Assembly (NCBI GenBank): GCA_040755195.1
Contig: JBFMBL010000042.1
Span: forward strand, 1-22,020
DNA length: 22,020 bases
From: SURF-55 sp040755195
GTDB taxonomy: Bacteria; Bacillota; Desulfotomaculia; Desulfotomaculales; Ammonificaceae
Direction of reading: 5' to 3'
Shown: positions 7,539-16,117 of the stretch, piece by piece
Layout: each line of letters starts with the position of its first letter
How positions within the stretch are numbered: the stretch's first letter is position 1
The notes under the pieces: model-generated
Databases searched by the model: none
Told to the model about the DNA's origin: nothing
What the model saw: the letters and a program-made list of their open reading frames with translations, nothing else
Program-made: the position numbers and the translations under genes

Positions 7539-8728
7539 CGCGCCTGTCCCCCTCCGATCTCCCGGCACAATTCCGCCCAGCTCCCGATTTTTTGCTCCAG
7601 ACCCAGCCGCTTCAGATAGTCCAGGTCGACGGCCGAAAGCGAGCAGTCCCCCTCCTTAACCAGCCCGTTCGCCGCATGCACGGTCGTCAGAACCGTAAAA
7701 CGGTCTGCGACCGACTTCCCCGGCTGGTGGTGGAAGGCCACCGCTTCCACCACCGCATCGGCGATCCCCCAGAGACCGAGGAGGTAAGCGCCGAGCTCGG
7801 CGTGCGATGTTCCCAGAAGCGCGTACTCGTCCGCCGGTGACCAGCCGCTCTTCCGGCCCGCCGGCTCTTTCAACTTCCGCCGGTAATCAGGGAGCCGCAA
7901 AAGCAGGAGCTTGCCGATGTCGTGCAGCATGCCGGCCGTCAGCGCCTCGTCCACCACCTCCCGGTCCGCTTTTTCCAGGCGGGTGATTTCCCTCGCGAGG
8001 CCGCCCACCGCGACGCTGTGCTCCCAGAGGGCTTTGATCGTAAAACCGGAACCTGGAGCGGCTTGAAAAGCCTCGAAGAGATGGATGTAGAAAACGAGCG
8101 GCTTTAAGTTGTTGAGGCCGAGGAGCGTCACTGCCTGCTGCGGGTTGATGACCCGCTGTGGCAGGCCGAAAAAGGCCGAGTTGACAAGCTGCAACACTTT
8201 GGCAGTCATCGCCATATCCTGCGCAATAATCTCCCCAATTTTTTTGAGGGAAGCGTTTGGCGCTTCCATCTCTCTGATCAGCTCGCGGTAGAGACTCGGC
8301 AGGCTCGGCAGCACCGTTATTCCGGTGACCACCTTTAAAAGCTTCTCGTCGCGCAACAGCTCACGAAGCTGACACGTGCGCTCGATCGTGTACCGCAGCG
8401 TTTCCCCGTCGCACGGCTTCGCGAGAAACTGGTGCGCGCTTTTGGTGGAGCGCATCGTCATCTCTTTGTCCGAATGACCGGTCAGCATGATTCTGACCAC
8501 GTGGGGGTAGCGTTCCTGGACTCTCGCCAACAACGCAGCCCCGTCCATCTGCGGCATCCGCATATCGCTTACGATCACGTCGATCGGGGCCGTCTCTAAG
8601 ATTTTCAGCGCCTCCTCGCCGCTCCCGGCGAAATACATTTCCCACCTGTCCCGCATGTTGCGGAGCATCCGCCGCAAGCCATCAATCACGTTGGGCTCGT
8701 CGTCCACGAAGAGAATGGCCCTTCTCAT
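7535..8728 (-). CDS. Response regulator: REC + HDOD domain
   Basis: The protein has 397 residues. REC spans 1 to about 120, with phosphoacceptor Asp55 (VIVSDMRMPQMDG), switch Thr83 (IMLTG) and Lys104 (LAKPC). A HDOD domain spans about 135-340: LPSLPSLYRELI, DMAMTAKVLQLVNSAFFG, ALTAGMLHDIGKLLLL with an intact His-Asp pair at 269-270, and AVAFHHQPG. HDOD domains are usually signalling or scaffold modules without proven catalysis, acting in motility, stress or cell-cycle control. The ATG at 8728 overlaps the stop of the upstream histidine kinase (ATGA), and the end overlaps the next regulator (GTGA), so all three genes should be made in step. The kinase is its most likely phosphodonor. Confidence 0.92.
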   Translation of the reverse strand: MRRAILFVDDEPNVIDGLRRMLRNMRDRWEMYFAGSGEEALKILETAPIDVIVSDMRMPQMDGAALLARVQERYPHVVRIMLTGHSDKEMTMRSTKSAHQFLAKPCDGETLRYTIERTCQLRELLRDEKLLKVVTGITVLPSLPSLYRELIREMEAPNASLKKIGEIIAQDMAMTAKVLQLVNSAFFGLPQRVINPQQAVTLLGLNNLKPLVFYIHLFEAFQAAPGSGFTIKALWEHSVAVGGLAREITRLEKADREVVDEALTAGMLHDIGKLLLLRLPDYRRKLKEPAGRKSGWSPADEYALLGTSHAELGAYLLGLWGIADAVVEAVAFHHQPGKSVADRFTVLTTVHAANGLVKEGDCSLSAVDLDYLKRLGLEQKIGSWAELCREIGGGQAR

Positions 8729-11700
8729 TCCCGCACCACTCCCTCCTTTTCGTCTTCCGGAGGATTCAGCGGCAGCCAGACGGTGAAGGTTGTCCCCTTC
8801 CCGACTTCCGATTCCACGGTAATATTGCCCTTTTGCTTGTTCACAATGATGTCGTGGGCGATGGCTAACCCCTGGCCGGAGCCCTTGCCCACCTCTTTGG
8901 TGGTGAAAAACGGGTCGAAGATCCGGTCGATAATGGCCGGCGGAATGCCGGTGCCGGTATCGCTGATGATAATCTTGACAAAGTCCCCCTCTCTTCGCGT
9001 CGCGACCGTGATCTTCCCTTTTTCGCCGGCATCCCTGTCCACTACGGTAGCAATAGCGTGGGCCGCGTTCACGATCGTGTTCAAAACCACCTGGTTGATC
9101 TCGTCAACCACACAGGGAACAGGGGGCAGGTCCGGGTCCAGGTCCGTTTCGAGGTCCGCCACGTACTTCCACTCGTTCCGCGAAATCGTCACCGTGCTCT
9201 CCACCGCCCTGTTAAGGTTACAGAGTGCTTTCTCCCTCTTGCCGGGATGCGCGAACTCCTTCATCGCCAGAACGAGCTTTCGTACCTGGGCAATCCCTTC
9301 CAGGGATTGTTCAACGGCCTTCGGGATTTCCGCGCCTAAAAACTCCCAGTCAACCTCCGCCAAAGCCGTTTTAAACTCACTCGCCGGCACGACGCCGCTC
9401 TCCGCCTGCGCCGGTAGCTCCCGGCAACGCGCCAAAAACTGGGAGAGCGTCGCAAACGCATCCCGTAAGAAGGTCGTATTATCGCCGACATACTGCATCG
9501 GCGTGTTGATCTCGTGGGCAATCCCCGCCGCCAATTGTCCGAGTGACTCTAACTTTTGCCGTAAAACACGCTGGGTCTCCTCGTTTTTCCGTTCGGTAAT
9601 ATCGGCAGCAAGAATAACATAACCTAAGTGCTTCCCCTCCTCGCTTACCAGCTGCGTCACCGTCAGCCCTAAAAAGCCCGGCTTACCGTCCCGCCGCTGG
9701 TAGCGGACGTCGTCCACCCGCACCGGTTCCCCGCGCTCCCGGCACGCCGCAATACCCTGCGCCACCCTATCCCACTCCCACTCGATACCGTTCGCGCCGA
9801 GCAGGCGGCCGACTACCGCTTCCGCCGCCAGCCCAAATGCTTCGGCCGCAGGACCATTCCAGTGTTTAACGCGACCATCCGCGTCTAAACCAATCAGGAT
9901 GGAGGAAATTGAGGCCACCAGTTGCTTGATTTGCGTGTGCGCTTCCCGTAGAGCCTGCTCGGCCTGCTGCCGCGCCGTAATATCGCGGAAAATGACGACG
10001 GCACCCACGATTTCCTCCCCTTCCCGCACCGGCGTGCAGGTATATTCCACGGGGAAGCTGCTCCCGTCCTTCCGCCAAAAGACCTCGCCGGTAACCGAGC
10101 GCGGCCGTCCGTCCCGCACGGTGGCGTAAATCGGACACGCCGCGTCCGGATAAGGTGTCCCGTCCACCCGCGTGTGGTGTAAGATCGCGTGCTGGGACCG
10201 GCCGATCATATCGGCCGCCGTATAACCCGTCATTTCGAGCACCGCCGGGTTCACAAAGGTTGTTCTCCCCTCCGGGTCCACGCCGTATATCCCTTCCCCG
10301 ACGGCCTCCAGAAGCATCTCGTTCTGGCGCTTCGCCTGCGCCAGCGCCTCCTCCGCCTTTTTTCGTGCCGTGATGTCGAAAAGGTACCCCTGAAGCTGAA
10401 GCAGCTCGCCGCGCCGGTCAAAAGTTCCGATCACGTTCTGCACCACGGTGATCAGTTGCCCGTCACGCCGGCGGAAAGTAGCTTCGTGGAGCTCAAGCTT
10501 TTTCCTTTTGCGGAGGAGCTGCAGGAACGCCTCTTTTGCCGCCGGGTCCGGAAAGAGGGTGAAGAAATCGGTCGCCAGCGCTTCCTCGAGCGAGCCGAAG
10601 CCGAACATCCGCACGTAAGCCGGGTTGCACAAAAGAACCCGGCCGTACGCCAAAGCAATATAGTTGCCGGTCAGCGCCTCGTCGAACAACAGACGGTAAC
10701 GCTCCTCACTTTCCTGCAACTGTTCCGACTGCTCAATAGTCTCAAGCATTTTGTTTATTTCGCCCGCAAGCTTCGACAACTCGTCGTTCCCTTTAGCCGA
10801 CACGCGCGTGGACAAGTCGCCGTGCTCGCTTATCCGGCTTACGCTTGCGATTAATTCCGCCAGGCGTGATATTATTATCTTCTCTAATGCCAGTAAGGTG
10901 ATTACCCCGGTTGCCCAACCTGCTACCAGCAGGGATAAAATAAGGTAAATAATACTTGCCTGCCCTTGTTTGTAAACATCCCTGCTGCTCTCGACTCTTA
11001 GAAGAAGGGCGGGTTTGCCGTAAATATCCTTTAAAAGAACATATCCCGCTATGAAATCAGGGTTCAGCGTCTGGACGGAAGCCGGAGCCCCATCGTTAAT
11101 CGAAGTCAGCGCCTTCTGGAAGTCCTGGGGGACATTTCCGGTGTCGAGCCTTTGCACGGCGATGGCCAGATGGCTTACCTTGGCCAGGTGTTCAATCTCG
11201 ACAGTGTCCAGGAATCTCCCCATAACCATTACACCCGCAACAGGACCTTTGCCGTCACCGGTCAGTATAGGGCGAGAAGCGACCAGCAAGGGTCCTCGCG
11301 ACAGGAGGATAATTCCACCGGCGCTGCTGTCCTGATTTCTAAGGCCGACAATGGGACTGCCCGTGGAAAAATGTTTTTTAAGGTCGTCGGGTATGGGTAG
11401 TTCGACTTTGTTTCTATAATCAATATACTTAATAAAGACTATCCTTCCGGAGGAATTCACAATCACCATCACGTTTATTTCGAGTCTTTCAAAGATCCTG
11501 TTGTAAAGCTTCGCGCCATATTCCGAGTTCCCGTTACGGACAAAAGCGTAGGTTTCGTCTTTTGTAGCCCAGTCGCTGCATACCAGTCTTATGTGATATA
11601 ACTCGTCCGTTAACATATCCTTCGCTTGAAAGGCTTTCTTCCGCATATCGTCCTCTTCACGGCGGGCGAAGCTGCTCAAAACGACGGTTTTCATCTCGAT

Positions 11701-11769
11701 GCAGGCGATCAGCGTAAAAAGCACAATGGTAATAATTATAAGGATAAGCGTTTTTTGGCGCAGCGTCAC
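8725..11769 (-). CDS. Membrane sensor histidine kinase: CHASE4-HAMP-PAS-PAS-PAS-HisKA-HATPase
   Basis: The protein has about 1014 residues. A first membrane helix (LILIIITIVLFTLIACIEM) is followed by a ~240-residue extracellular CHASE4-type domain (SDWATKDETYAFV). A second helix (IIYLILSLLVAGWATGVITL) precedes HAMP (~300-350). Three PAS domains follow, each ending in a DIT-type motif (FDITARK, FRDITARQ, AADITERK). The H-box is AGIAHEINTP with the phosphohistidine near residue 752. The ATPase has N box NTIVNAAHAI, G1 DTGTGIP, F box IFDPFFTTKEVGKGSGQG and G2 GKGTTF. The start is taken as GTG 11769, 8 bases after AGGAG; the in-frame GTG at 11778 overlaps that site. It heads the operon with the two REC proteins. 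The external ligand is unknown. Confidence 0.93.
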   Translation of the reverse strand: MTLRQKTLILIIITIVLFTLIACIEMKTVVLSSFARREEDDMRKKAFQAKDMLTDELYHIRLVCSDWATKDETYAFVRNGNSEYGAKLYNRIFERLEINVMVIVNSSGRIVFIKYIDYRNKVELPIPDDLKKHFSTGSPIVGLRNQDSSAGGIILLSRGPLLVASRPILTGDGKGPVAGVMVMGRFLDTVEIEHLAKVSHLAIAVQRLDTGNVPQDFQKALTSINDGAPASVQTLNPDFIAGYVLLKDIYGKPALLLRVESSRDVYKQGQASIIYLILSLLVAGWATGVITLLALEKIIISRLAELIASVSRISEHGDLSTRVSAKGNDELSKLAGEINKMLETIEQSEQLQESEERYRLLFDEALTGNYIALAYGRVLLCNPAYVRMFGFGSLEEALATDFFTLFPDPAAKEAFLQLLRKRKKLELHEATFRRRDGQLITVVQNVIGTFDRRGELLQLQGYLFDITARKKAEEALAQAKRQNEMLLEAVGEGIYGVDPEGRTTFVNPAVLEMTGYTAADMIGRSQHAILHHTRVDGTPYPDAACPIYATVRDGRPRSVTGEVFWRKDGSSFPVEYTCTPVREGEEIVGAVVIFRDITARQQAEQALREAHTQIKQLVASISSILIGLDADGRVKHWNGPAAEAFGLAAEAVVGRLLGANGIEWEWDRVAQGIAACRERGEPVRVDDVRYQRRDGKPGFLGLTVTQLVSEEGKHLGYVILAADITERKNEETQRVLRQKLESLGQLAAGIAHEINTPMQYVGDNTTFLRDAFATLSQFLARCRELPAQAESGVVPASEFKTALAEVDWEFLGAEIPKAVEQSLEGIAQVRKLVLAMKEFAHPGKREKALCNLNRAVESTVTISRNEWKYVADLETDLDPDLPPVPCVVDEINQVVLNTIVNAAHAIATVVDRDAGEKGKITVATRREGDFVKIIISDTGTGIPPAIIDRIFDPFFTTKEVGKGSGQGLAIAHDIIVNKQKGNITVESEVGKGTTFTVWLPLNPPEDEKEGVVRE

Positions 11770-12007
11770 ATTCTTCACTCCTAAACATGATCATTGTGAA
11801 ACAAAGCCGTAGAAGCTCGATTTCACAGAACGGCTGACTGGTGAAAAATATAAAACCCAGACTATCCGAGAAATATTGGTTCTCTTTTACTCTTCGTCAC
11901 TTTCGACGGAATTTTAATTATTAACCCAAATGCATCTTTCCGGAGCTTATGCCATACTTAATTAGCATTATCGGACCATCGAGCATAAACTTACACCGAA
12001 GGGATTG

Positions 12008-12262
12008 ATGCATTTGCACTACTTCCTGTTCGCCATAGGTGTTGCGGTACTCGCTGCCGGTCCGGCCTGGATGTTAATGATACTCTTTCAAGAAAGCCCG
12101 GAGACTCCTGTAGACAGCGGGCTTCTTTTAACTGTCATCGTTTTTTCGGTTATTTGCGGCTCTGCTTTTCTCGCGCTCGGAAGCATCGTCGGGTCGCTTA
12201 ACCGCATTGTAAGCTCGTTGTTTCCGAAACCGAAGAAAAGCGTTAACAAAGGCATACGGTAG
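12008..12262 (+). CDS. Small two-helix membrane protein, unknown
   Basis: This 84-residue protein has two hydrophobic segments, YFLFAIGVAVLAAGPAWMLM near the N-terminus and LLLTVIVFSVICGSAFLALG in the middle. A basic tail (PKPKKSVNKGIR) is probably cytoplasmic. I do not recognise the family. The start is taken as ATG 12008, with GAAGGG just upstream; an in-frame TTG precedes it directly. It is divergent from the histidine kinase operon. A perfect 7-bp inverted repeat GCGCCGG/CCGGCGC (12262-12290) directly follows the stop but lacks a U-run; a proper terminator lies at 12392. Confidence 0.5.
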   Translation: MHLHYFLFAIGVAVLAAGPAWMLMILFQESPETPVDSGLLLTVIVFSVICGSAFLALGSIVGSLNRIVSSLFPKPKKSVNKGIR

Positions 12263-12391
12263 CGCCGGCCTTCCGGTTCTTTACCGGCGCGGGCTGTAGA
12301 GCATACTGTATTTACTTCTTTTGAACGGGGGTCATATTTTAGGCAATCCAAATCCTGTGCGGTACACTGCCTGGAGCGGACCGATAGAGAA

Positions 12392-12426
12392 AGGCCTGTA
12401 GGCTAATTGCTACGGGCCTCTTTATT
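12392..12426. terminator. Bidirectional intrinsic terminator
   Basis: A 10-bp stem AGGCCTGTAG / CTACGGGCCT (one G-T pair) closes an 8-nt loop. CTTTATT follows on the plus strand, and A-rich AGAGAAA precedes it, giving TTTCTCT on the minus strand. It lies between two convergent small genes (12008-12262 and 12489-12764) and can serve both. Confidence 0.7.
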
Positions 12427-12488
12427 AAATCTATGTTTTAAATTCTGGTTGGACCTTGACATTCATCCTGTGGTTGATTTCCTATATA

Positions 12489-12764
12489 TCATTTTAAGGC
12501 CTTGATAATGGAGCCTAGGAAAGTAAACACTATTCCGGTCGTCACCGCTAACTGCCCGACCCAGAAAAGGAACATCCACCTTATCAAAGAGGATTCGCTT
12601 TTGGCCAATCGACTCTCAAAACGTTCAACCATTAGTTCTACAACATCATGTTTTGTCTTTTCTGCAGTGGCGTTTACCATATCCACCAACTCCTTGGTGG
12701 CCTCGTCGCCGAGCTTTGACCTTAAACCTTCTGGAATAAATATTATATTTTCGGCCTTCGTCAC
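12489..12764 (-). CDS. Small coiled-coil protein with C-terminal membrane anchor
   Basis: The protein has about 91 residues. The first ~60 are amphipathic helix (KELVDMVNATAEKTKHDVVE, VERFESRLAKSES). One membrane segment follows (WMFLFWVGQLAVTTGIVFTF) with a short basic tail. The layout resembles the small bacterial CCDC90/DUF1640-like proteins, but this is architecture, not a firm assignment. The start is taken as GTG 12764, 8 bases after GGAG; the in-frame GTG at 12773 overlaps the ribosome site. It faces the small membrane-protein gene across a shared terminator. Confidence 0.55.
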   Translation of the reverse strand: MTKAENIIFIPEGLRSKLGDEATKELVDMVNATAEKTKHDVVELMVERFESRLAKSESSLIRWMFLFWVGQLAVTTGIVFTFLGSIIKALK

Positions 12765-12973
12765 GTTATCCACTCCGCTTCAATGGGATGGACGTTAACT
12801 GCTCTTGCAATATACGTATCGCACTGCCTATTGGTTCCTAATTCCAAAAAGCTTTATCGCAAAGAGCGTCAGCCGGCGATTAATACTTAAGATTAACGAT
12901 TCAAATTCGCCGATCAACGCCGGGAATTTCTTTGTCCTACATTGCTGTGTCAGGAACGAAAACCGTCAGATGG

Positions 12974-13002
12974 TTGACCTTGTCATCTGCCAAAAGTAAG
13001 AT
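12974..13002 (+). promoter_or_regulatory. Promoter of amidohydrolase paralogue A
   Basis: TTGACC (12974-12979), 17 bases, then TAAGAT (12997-13002), 41 bases before the ATG. The same hexamers and spacing occur before paralogue B (21655-21683, minus strand), which strengthens the call. Confidence 0.7.
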
Positions 13003-13043
13003 AGAAATCGGGTTTTAAATCAATTTCTTGGTTGAGGTGGATT

Positions 13044-13847
13044 ATGCGACCGGTAGACTTCCACGTGCATTTCTTCCCCGAAGGCATCGCCGCCAAGGTT
13101 GTTGGCTTCCTTGCCGCGCACTACGGCATTCCGGTGAATTACCGGGGCGTGAAGGAAGAATATCTGGAATTAGCCCGCGAGGCCGGTGTACAGACCGCGG
13201 TCTTCAGCACGGCCGCTACCAGGCCCGACCAGGTGAACACGGCGAACGACTGGGCGCTGGCGAACAGGGACAATGGTTTGATTCCTTTCGGGACGCTGCA
13301 CCCGCACAGCGAAGTCGTTGAGATCGACGCAGAACTCGCGCGGCTGAGGGCGGCAGGCATCAAGGGGATCAAGCTCCATCCCGATTTTCAGTATTTCAAC
13401 CTGGACGAGGATCGCGCTCTTGTCTTATACGAACGATTGGCCGGGGACTTTGTTGTATTGTTGCACGTAGGTGACGACGAGACTCCGGACAAGGTCAATT
13501 ACGCCACTCCCGAAAAGCTTGCACGGGTCCTTGACCTGCTCCCGGGCCTAACGGTTATTGCAGCGCACATGGGCGGATACCAGATGTGGGACCGGGCGAT
13601 GAATGCGCTTGTCGGCAGGGATGTGTTTTTCGACACCTCAAGTTCCCTCGACTTCCTGCCGGATGAAAGGTTCGTGCGCATGGTCAGGGAGCACGGGATC
13701 GACAGGATTCTTATGGGCAGCGACTACCCGTTCCGTGACCCCGGTTGGGAGGTCGACCGTTTGATGAACCTTGGACTAAGCGTTGATGAACTTGAGGCAA
13801 TTGTCTATCGTAACGGAAGTCGCCTCCTGGCCGGGATGGGGTTGTGA
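13044..13847 (+). CDS. Amidohydrolase family 2 (TIM-barrel metal-dependent hydrolase), paralogue A
   Basis: The protein has 267 residues. The N-terminal metal motif is DFHVHFFPE (His7, His9). KLHPDF and LLHVGDDE follow, with a conserved histidine in VIAAHMGGY and the final aspartate in LMGSDYPF. These residues define the amidohydrolase_2 group, which includes aminocarboxymuconate-semialdehyde and resorcylate decarboxylase-type enzymes; the substrate cannot be read from sequence. The ATG at 13044 follows GAGGTGG. A paralogue of exactly the same length lies at 20814-21617 in opposite orientation, with long identical stretches such as FLAAHYGIPVNYRG. It has its own promoter and stands as a single gene, converging on the AICAR transformylase. 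Confidence 0.88.
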   Translation: MRPVDFHVHFFPEGIAAKVVGFLAAHYGIPVNYRGVKEEYLELAREAGVQTAVFSTAATRPDQVNTANDWALANRDNGLIPFGTLHPHSEVVEIDAELARLRAAGIKGIKLHPDFQYFNLDEDRALVLYERLAGDFVVLLHVGDDETPDKVNYATPEKLARVLDLLPGLTVIAAHMGGYQMWDRAMNALVGRDVFFDTSSSLDFLPDERFVRMVREHGIDRILMGSDYPFRDPGWEVDRLMNLGLSVDELEAIVYRNGSRLLAGMGL

Positions 13848-13863
13848 GTCGCTCAAAATATCG

Positions 13864-13892
13864 AAAAAAATAAAAGGTGGCAAAAATCCACC
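13864..13892 (-). terminator. Intrinsic terminator of the AICAR transformylase transcript
   Basis: On the minus strand a GGTGG / CCACC stem with a 7-nt loop is followed by TTTTATTTTTTT. It lies about 160 bases past the transformylase stop and directly after the convergent amidohydrolase stop. The same stem could weakly serve the plus strand, but no U-run follows there. Confidence 0.75.
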
Positions 13893-13914
13893 CTAATACA
13901 ATCTAACCGCCAAT

Positions 13915-13993
13915 CCAGCACTCAACGAATCACTGTAATACGGTTCAGGAGAAAGCAATCATTAACCAAGATATAAATCTTGTTGAGTGCTGG
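13915..13993. repeat. 79-bp element bounded by perfect 12-bp inverted repeats (MITE-like)
   Basis: CCAGCACTCAAC (13915-13926) and GTTGAGTGCTGG (13982-13993) are exact inverted copies around 55 bases of AT-rich DNA. A diverged copy of the same end, CCAGCACTAAAC, lies at 18955-18966. Terminal inverted repeats plus a second copy suggest a miniature or remnant transposable element. No target duplication is evident. It lies in the 3' untranslated region of the AICAR transformylase gene. Confidence 0.55.
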
Positions 13994-14054
13994 ACAAGAA
14001 CACCAAAGTATTAACATATTTTTCTGGTTCGGACATCAAAAGGCCCCGGGCTTC

Positions 14055-15344
14055 CTAATGTTTAAAAGCACGCTGGCCGGTAAAGGCCATTGCGACCGGT
14101 GGATCAGCCTCATTGCAGGCCAGAATAGACTCAAAATCCCGATCTGAGCCGCCGGGATGAACAATGGCCGAAATGCCTTCTTTTATACCCACATCCACAC
14201 CGTCCCGGAAGGGAAAGAAGGCGTCCGAAATCATAACCGCACCGATCAGCCCGGCATGGTCCTCTTTGGTCTTCCGGTCGATCTCTTCCTTTTCCGAAGC
14301 CTTTCTCATGCCTGCTGCGATTTCGAGCTCAAGGGTCTTATAGGGTATTCCAAAGCGGTCGAAGCAAATCGCATCGGCATACTTAGTATAAGCCTTGAAT
14401 ACAGCGATCTCAGCCACCCCGACCCGGTCCTGTTCCCCGGTCCCGATGCCCACGGTCACTCCGTCTTTGACGTACAGCACGGAATTTGAGGTCACGCCCT
14501 GTTCCACAGCCCAACCAAATAACATATCCTCATACTCCCGCTCCGTGGGCAGACGTTTTATCCGGTATTCCTGTCCCTTGTAAATCGCGTGTGCCGGTTG
14601 GAGATCCTCTTTGGTTCGGATAGTATTGACTGCAGATTGCTGGACGATTATGCCTCCGTCTATGAGACTCTTGAACTCTACGAAGCGCATGTTCCAATGG
14701 TCGTCCAGACGGTCCATACGATTAATACGAATGATCCTTAAGTTCTTGCGTTTCTTAAGAATCTCCACGGCCTCCCCGTCGTATTCAGGCGCCACTACCA
14801 CCTCCAGATAGTGTTTGGCCACCTCTTCGGCCGTTTCTCTGTCCATAGTGCGGTTGAAAGCCGCACAACCACCGAATGCAGCGATGCGATCGGCACGGTC
14901 GGCCCGTATATAGGCTTCCAATAAGGTCTCCCCGTAAGCCACACCACAGGGGTTGTTGTGTTTGACAATAACCACGGCGGGCTTGCGGGTCAGAAACTTG
15001 AGAATATTGAGCGAATTGTCGGCATCCGTCAAATTAGTTTTGCCGGGATGCTTTCCGGCCTGGATCATATCTTTTTCCGTTATGGCGCTGACGAGCCCCT
15101 TTCCCGGCTCGATAAAACGGCAGTCGCCCAGAATCAGGTTGCCCCCTGTCAGCTCGTAAAGCGCCGCTTCCTGCCCGGGATTCTCACCGTAACGCAACCC
15201 GGTTTCCACAAGAACGCCGGAATTGTCCGGTATTTTCCAGGCCCTCTTTCTATAGACCAGTTTCTGATCGCCGAAAGTAATCGTCATGTCATCCGGGAAG
15301 TGATCCGCCATAACCGTCCTGTACATCTTTTTAAGATCTTCCAT
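14055..15344 (-). CDS. Stand-alone AICAR formyltransferase (PurH C-terminal domain family)
   Basis: The protein has 429 residues. It matches the AICAR transformylase half of PurH, which formylates AICAR with 10-formyl-tetrahydrofolate in purine synthesis. Visible motifs are LRYGENPGQEA, KHNNPCG with the catalytic Lys-His pair near 128-129, AFGGCAAFNR, GVTSNSVLYVK, and SDAFFPFRDGVDVG. The usual N-terminal MGS-like IMP cyclohydrolase domain is missing; instead there is a short ~45-residue lead. IMP closure must therefore be done by another protein. The start is ATG 15344, 8 bases after AAGGAG; an in-frame GTG at 15353 overlaps that site. It is a single-gene unit with its own promoter (15411-15440) and terminator (13864-13892). 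Confidence 0.88.
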   Translation of the reverse strand: MEDLKKMYRTVMADHFPDDMTITFGDQKLVYRKRAWKIPDNSGVLVETGLRYGENPGQEAALYELTGGNLILGDCRFIEPGKGLVSAITEKDMIQAGKHPGKTNLTDADNSLNILKFLTRKPAVVIVKHNNPCGVAYGETLLEAYIRADRADRIAAFGGCAAFNRTMDRETAEEVAKHYLEVVVAPEYDGEAVEILKKRKNLRIIRINRMDRLDDHWNMRFVEFKSLIDGGIIVQQSAVNTIRTKEDLQPAHAIYKGQEYRIKRLPTEREYEDMLFGWAVEQGVTSNSVLYVKDGVTVGIGTGEQDRVGVAEIAVFKAYTKYADAICFDRFGIPYKTLELEIAAGMRKASEKEEIDRKTKEDHAGLIGAVMISDAFFPFRDGVDVGIKEGISAIVHPGGSDRDFESILACNEADPPVAMAFTGQRAFKH

Positions 15345-15410
15345 TATCCTCACTCCTTGCAGTTTTTTCCGGAACGGAGCAACTTTTCAAAAACCTGCGC
15401 AACCGCAAAA

Positions 15411-15440
15411 ACAATAACAGAAGTGTTCAAAACTTGTCAA
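15411..15440 (-). promoter_or_regulatory. Promoter of the AICAR formyltransferase gene
   Basis: On the minus strand a perfect TTGACA (15435-15440) is followed after 18 bases by TATTGT (15411-15416). It lies 67 bases before the ATG. Confidence 0.6.
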
Positions 15441-15561
15441 CCAAAAACAGGGGAATGTTATCGGCTTGTGATGTTGGCAACCTATAAAGCGCCCTGAGGA
15501 AATGTCACCTTGCAATCACAAGTTCACCAGTAAAATAGATGTTCAACGTATAATCGTAAAG

Positions 15562-15849
15562 CTACATTTTAAAATGCCCGATTGGTTCCTCTGCTGCCTT
15601 TATCGCACCGAATTTATTTTCGTACTTCCCGATATTGTCTCGAAGAGCTTCTACTACTCTTTTAACATGACCTGGGCTTAAAATTATCCTTGCCACAACT
15701 TTACCTGCCGGGGGAGCTATCATCATGAAATCTAATATAAATTCTTCCTTAGTATGCTGTACCACCATGTTATTTGCATAGCTTCCTCCTTTATTCTCTT
15801 CTGGAAATGACACAGGTATTTGCTCTTCAGGGTTATTCTTTTGAGTCAT
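15562..15849 (-). CDS. DUF3467 domain-containing protein
   Basis: This 95-residue soluble protein has the DUF3467 pattern: SYANNMVVQHTKEEFILDFM, then a proline-rich turn (APPAGKVVARIILSP), HVKRVVEALRDNIGKYE, and KFGAIK at the end. The family is widespread in bacteria and archaea; its function is not known to me. The ATG at 15849 has AAGGAG about 12 bases upstream. There is no obvious operon partner: an intergenic stretch lies on both sides, and the AICAR formyltransferase is a separate unit. Confidence 0.8.
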   Translation of the reverse strand: MTQKNNPEEQIPVSFPEENKGGSYANNMVVQHTKEEFILDFMMIAPPAGKVVARIILSPGHVKRVVEALRDNIGKYENKFGAIKAAEEPIGHFKM

Positions 15850-16003
15850 AAGTCAAACACTCCTTTGTAAAAACAATGTCTATTTCTAATTACTATTCAG
15901 TTTTGACATTTCCTTTTTAATGCTATCAATATCACACTTATATTTGAATGTACTAACATTCAGGTTTAACCCTATTCCAGAATGATAGCATTATTGTATT
16001 GTT

Positions 16004-16117
16004 TTATGCCTCAAAACCGATAACAAAGTCGATATTCCTGCAAACCGAGAGACTGTATACTGTATTCACGCCTAACTCCCTGAATCTTTTGCAGATATTT
16101 TTCAGATCCTCTTTAGC
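16004..16117 (-). pseudogene. Relic of a small nucleotidyltransferase (MNT-like) gene
   Basis: Downstream of the 72-residue ORF, one frame off, the minus strand reads AKEDLKNICKRFRELGVNTV and then, shortly after, NIDFVIGFEA before a stop. The first part resembles the start of MNT-type nucleotidyltransferases and the last their SDIDF strand. The catalytic GSxARG...SD segment between them has been lost. It lacks a start codon and is joined to the upstream ORF through a run of nine G residues. This is inference from short matches. Confidence 0.4.

Noticed and set aside
8783..9622. 279-codon open frame on the plus strand
   Set aside because: It is the exact antisense of the ATPase end of the histidine kinase; no recognisable domain and no ribosome site.
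10189..10854. 221-codon open frame on the plus strand
   Set aside because: Antisense shadow of the PAS region of the histidine kinase.
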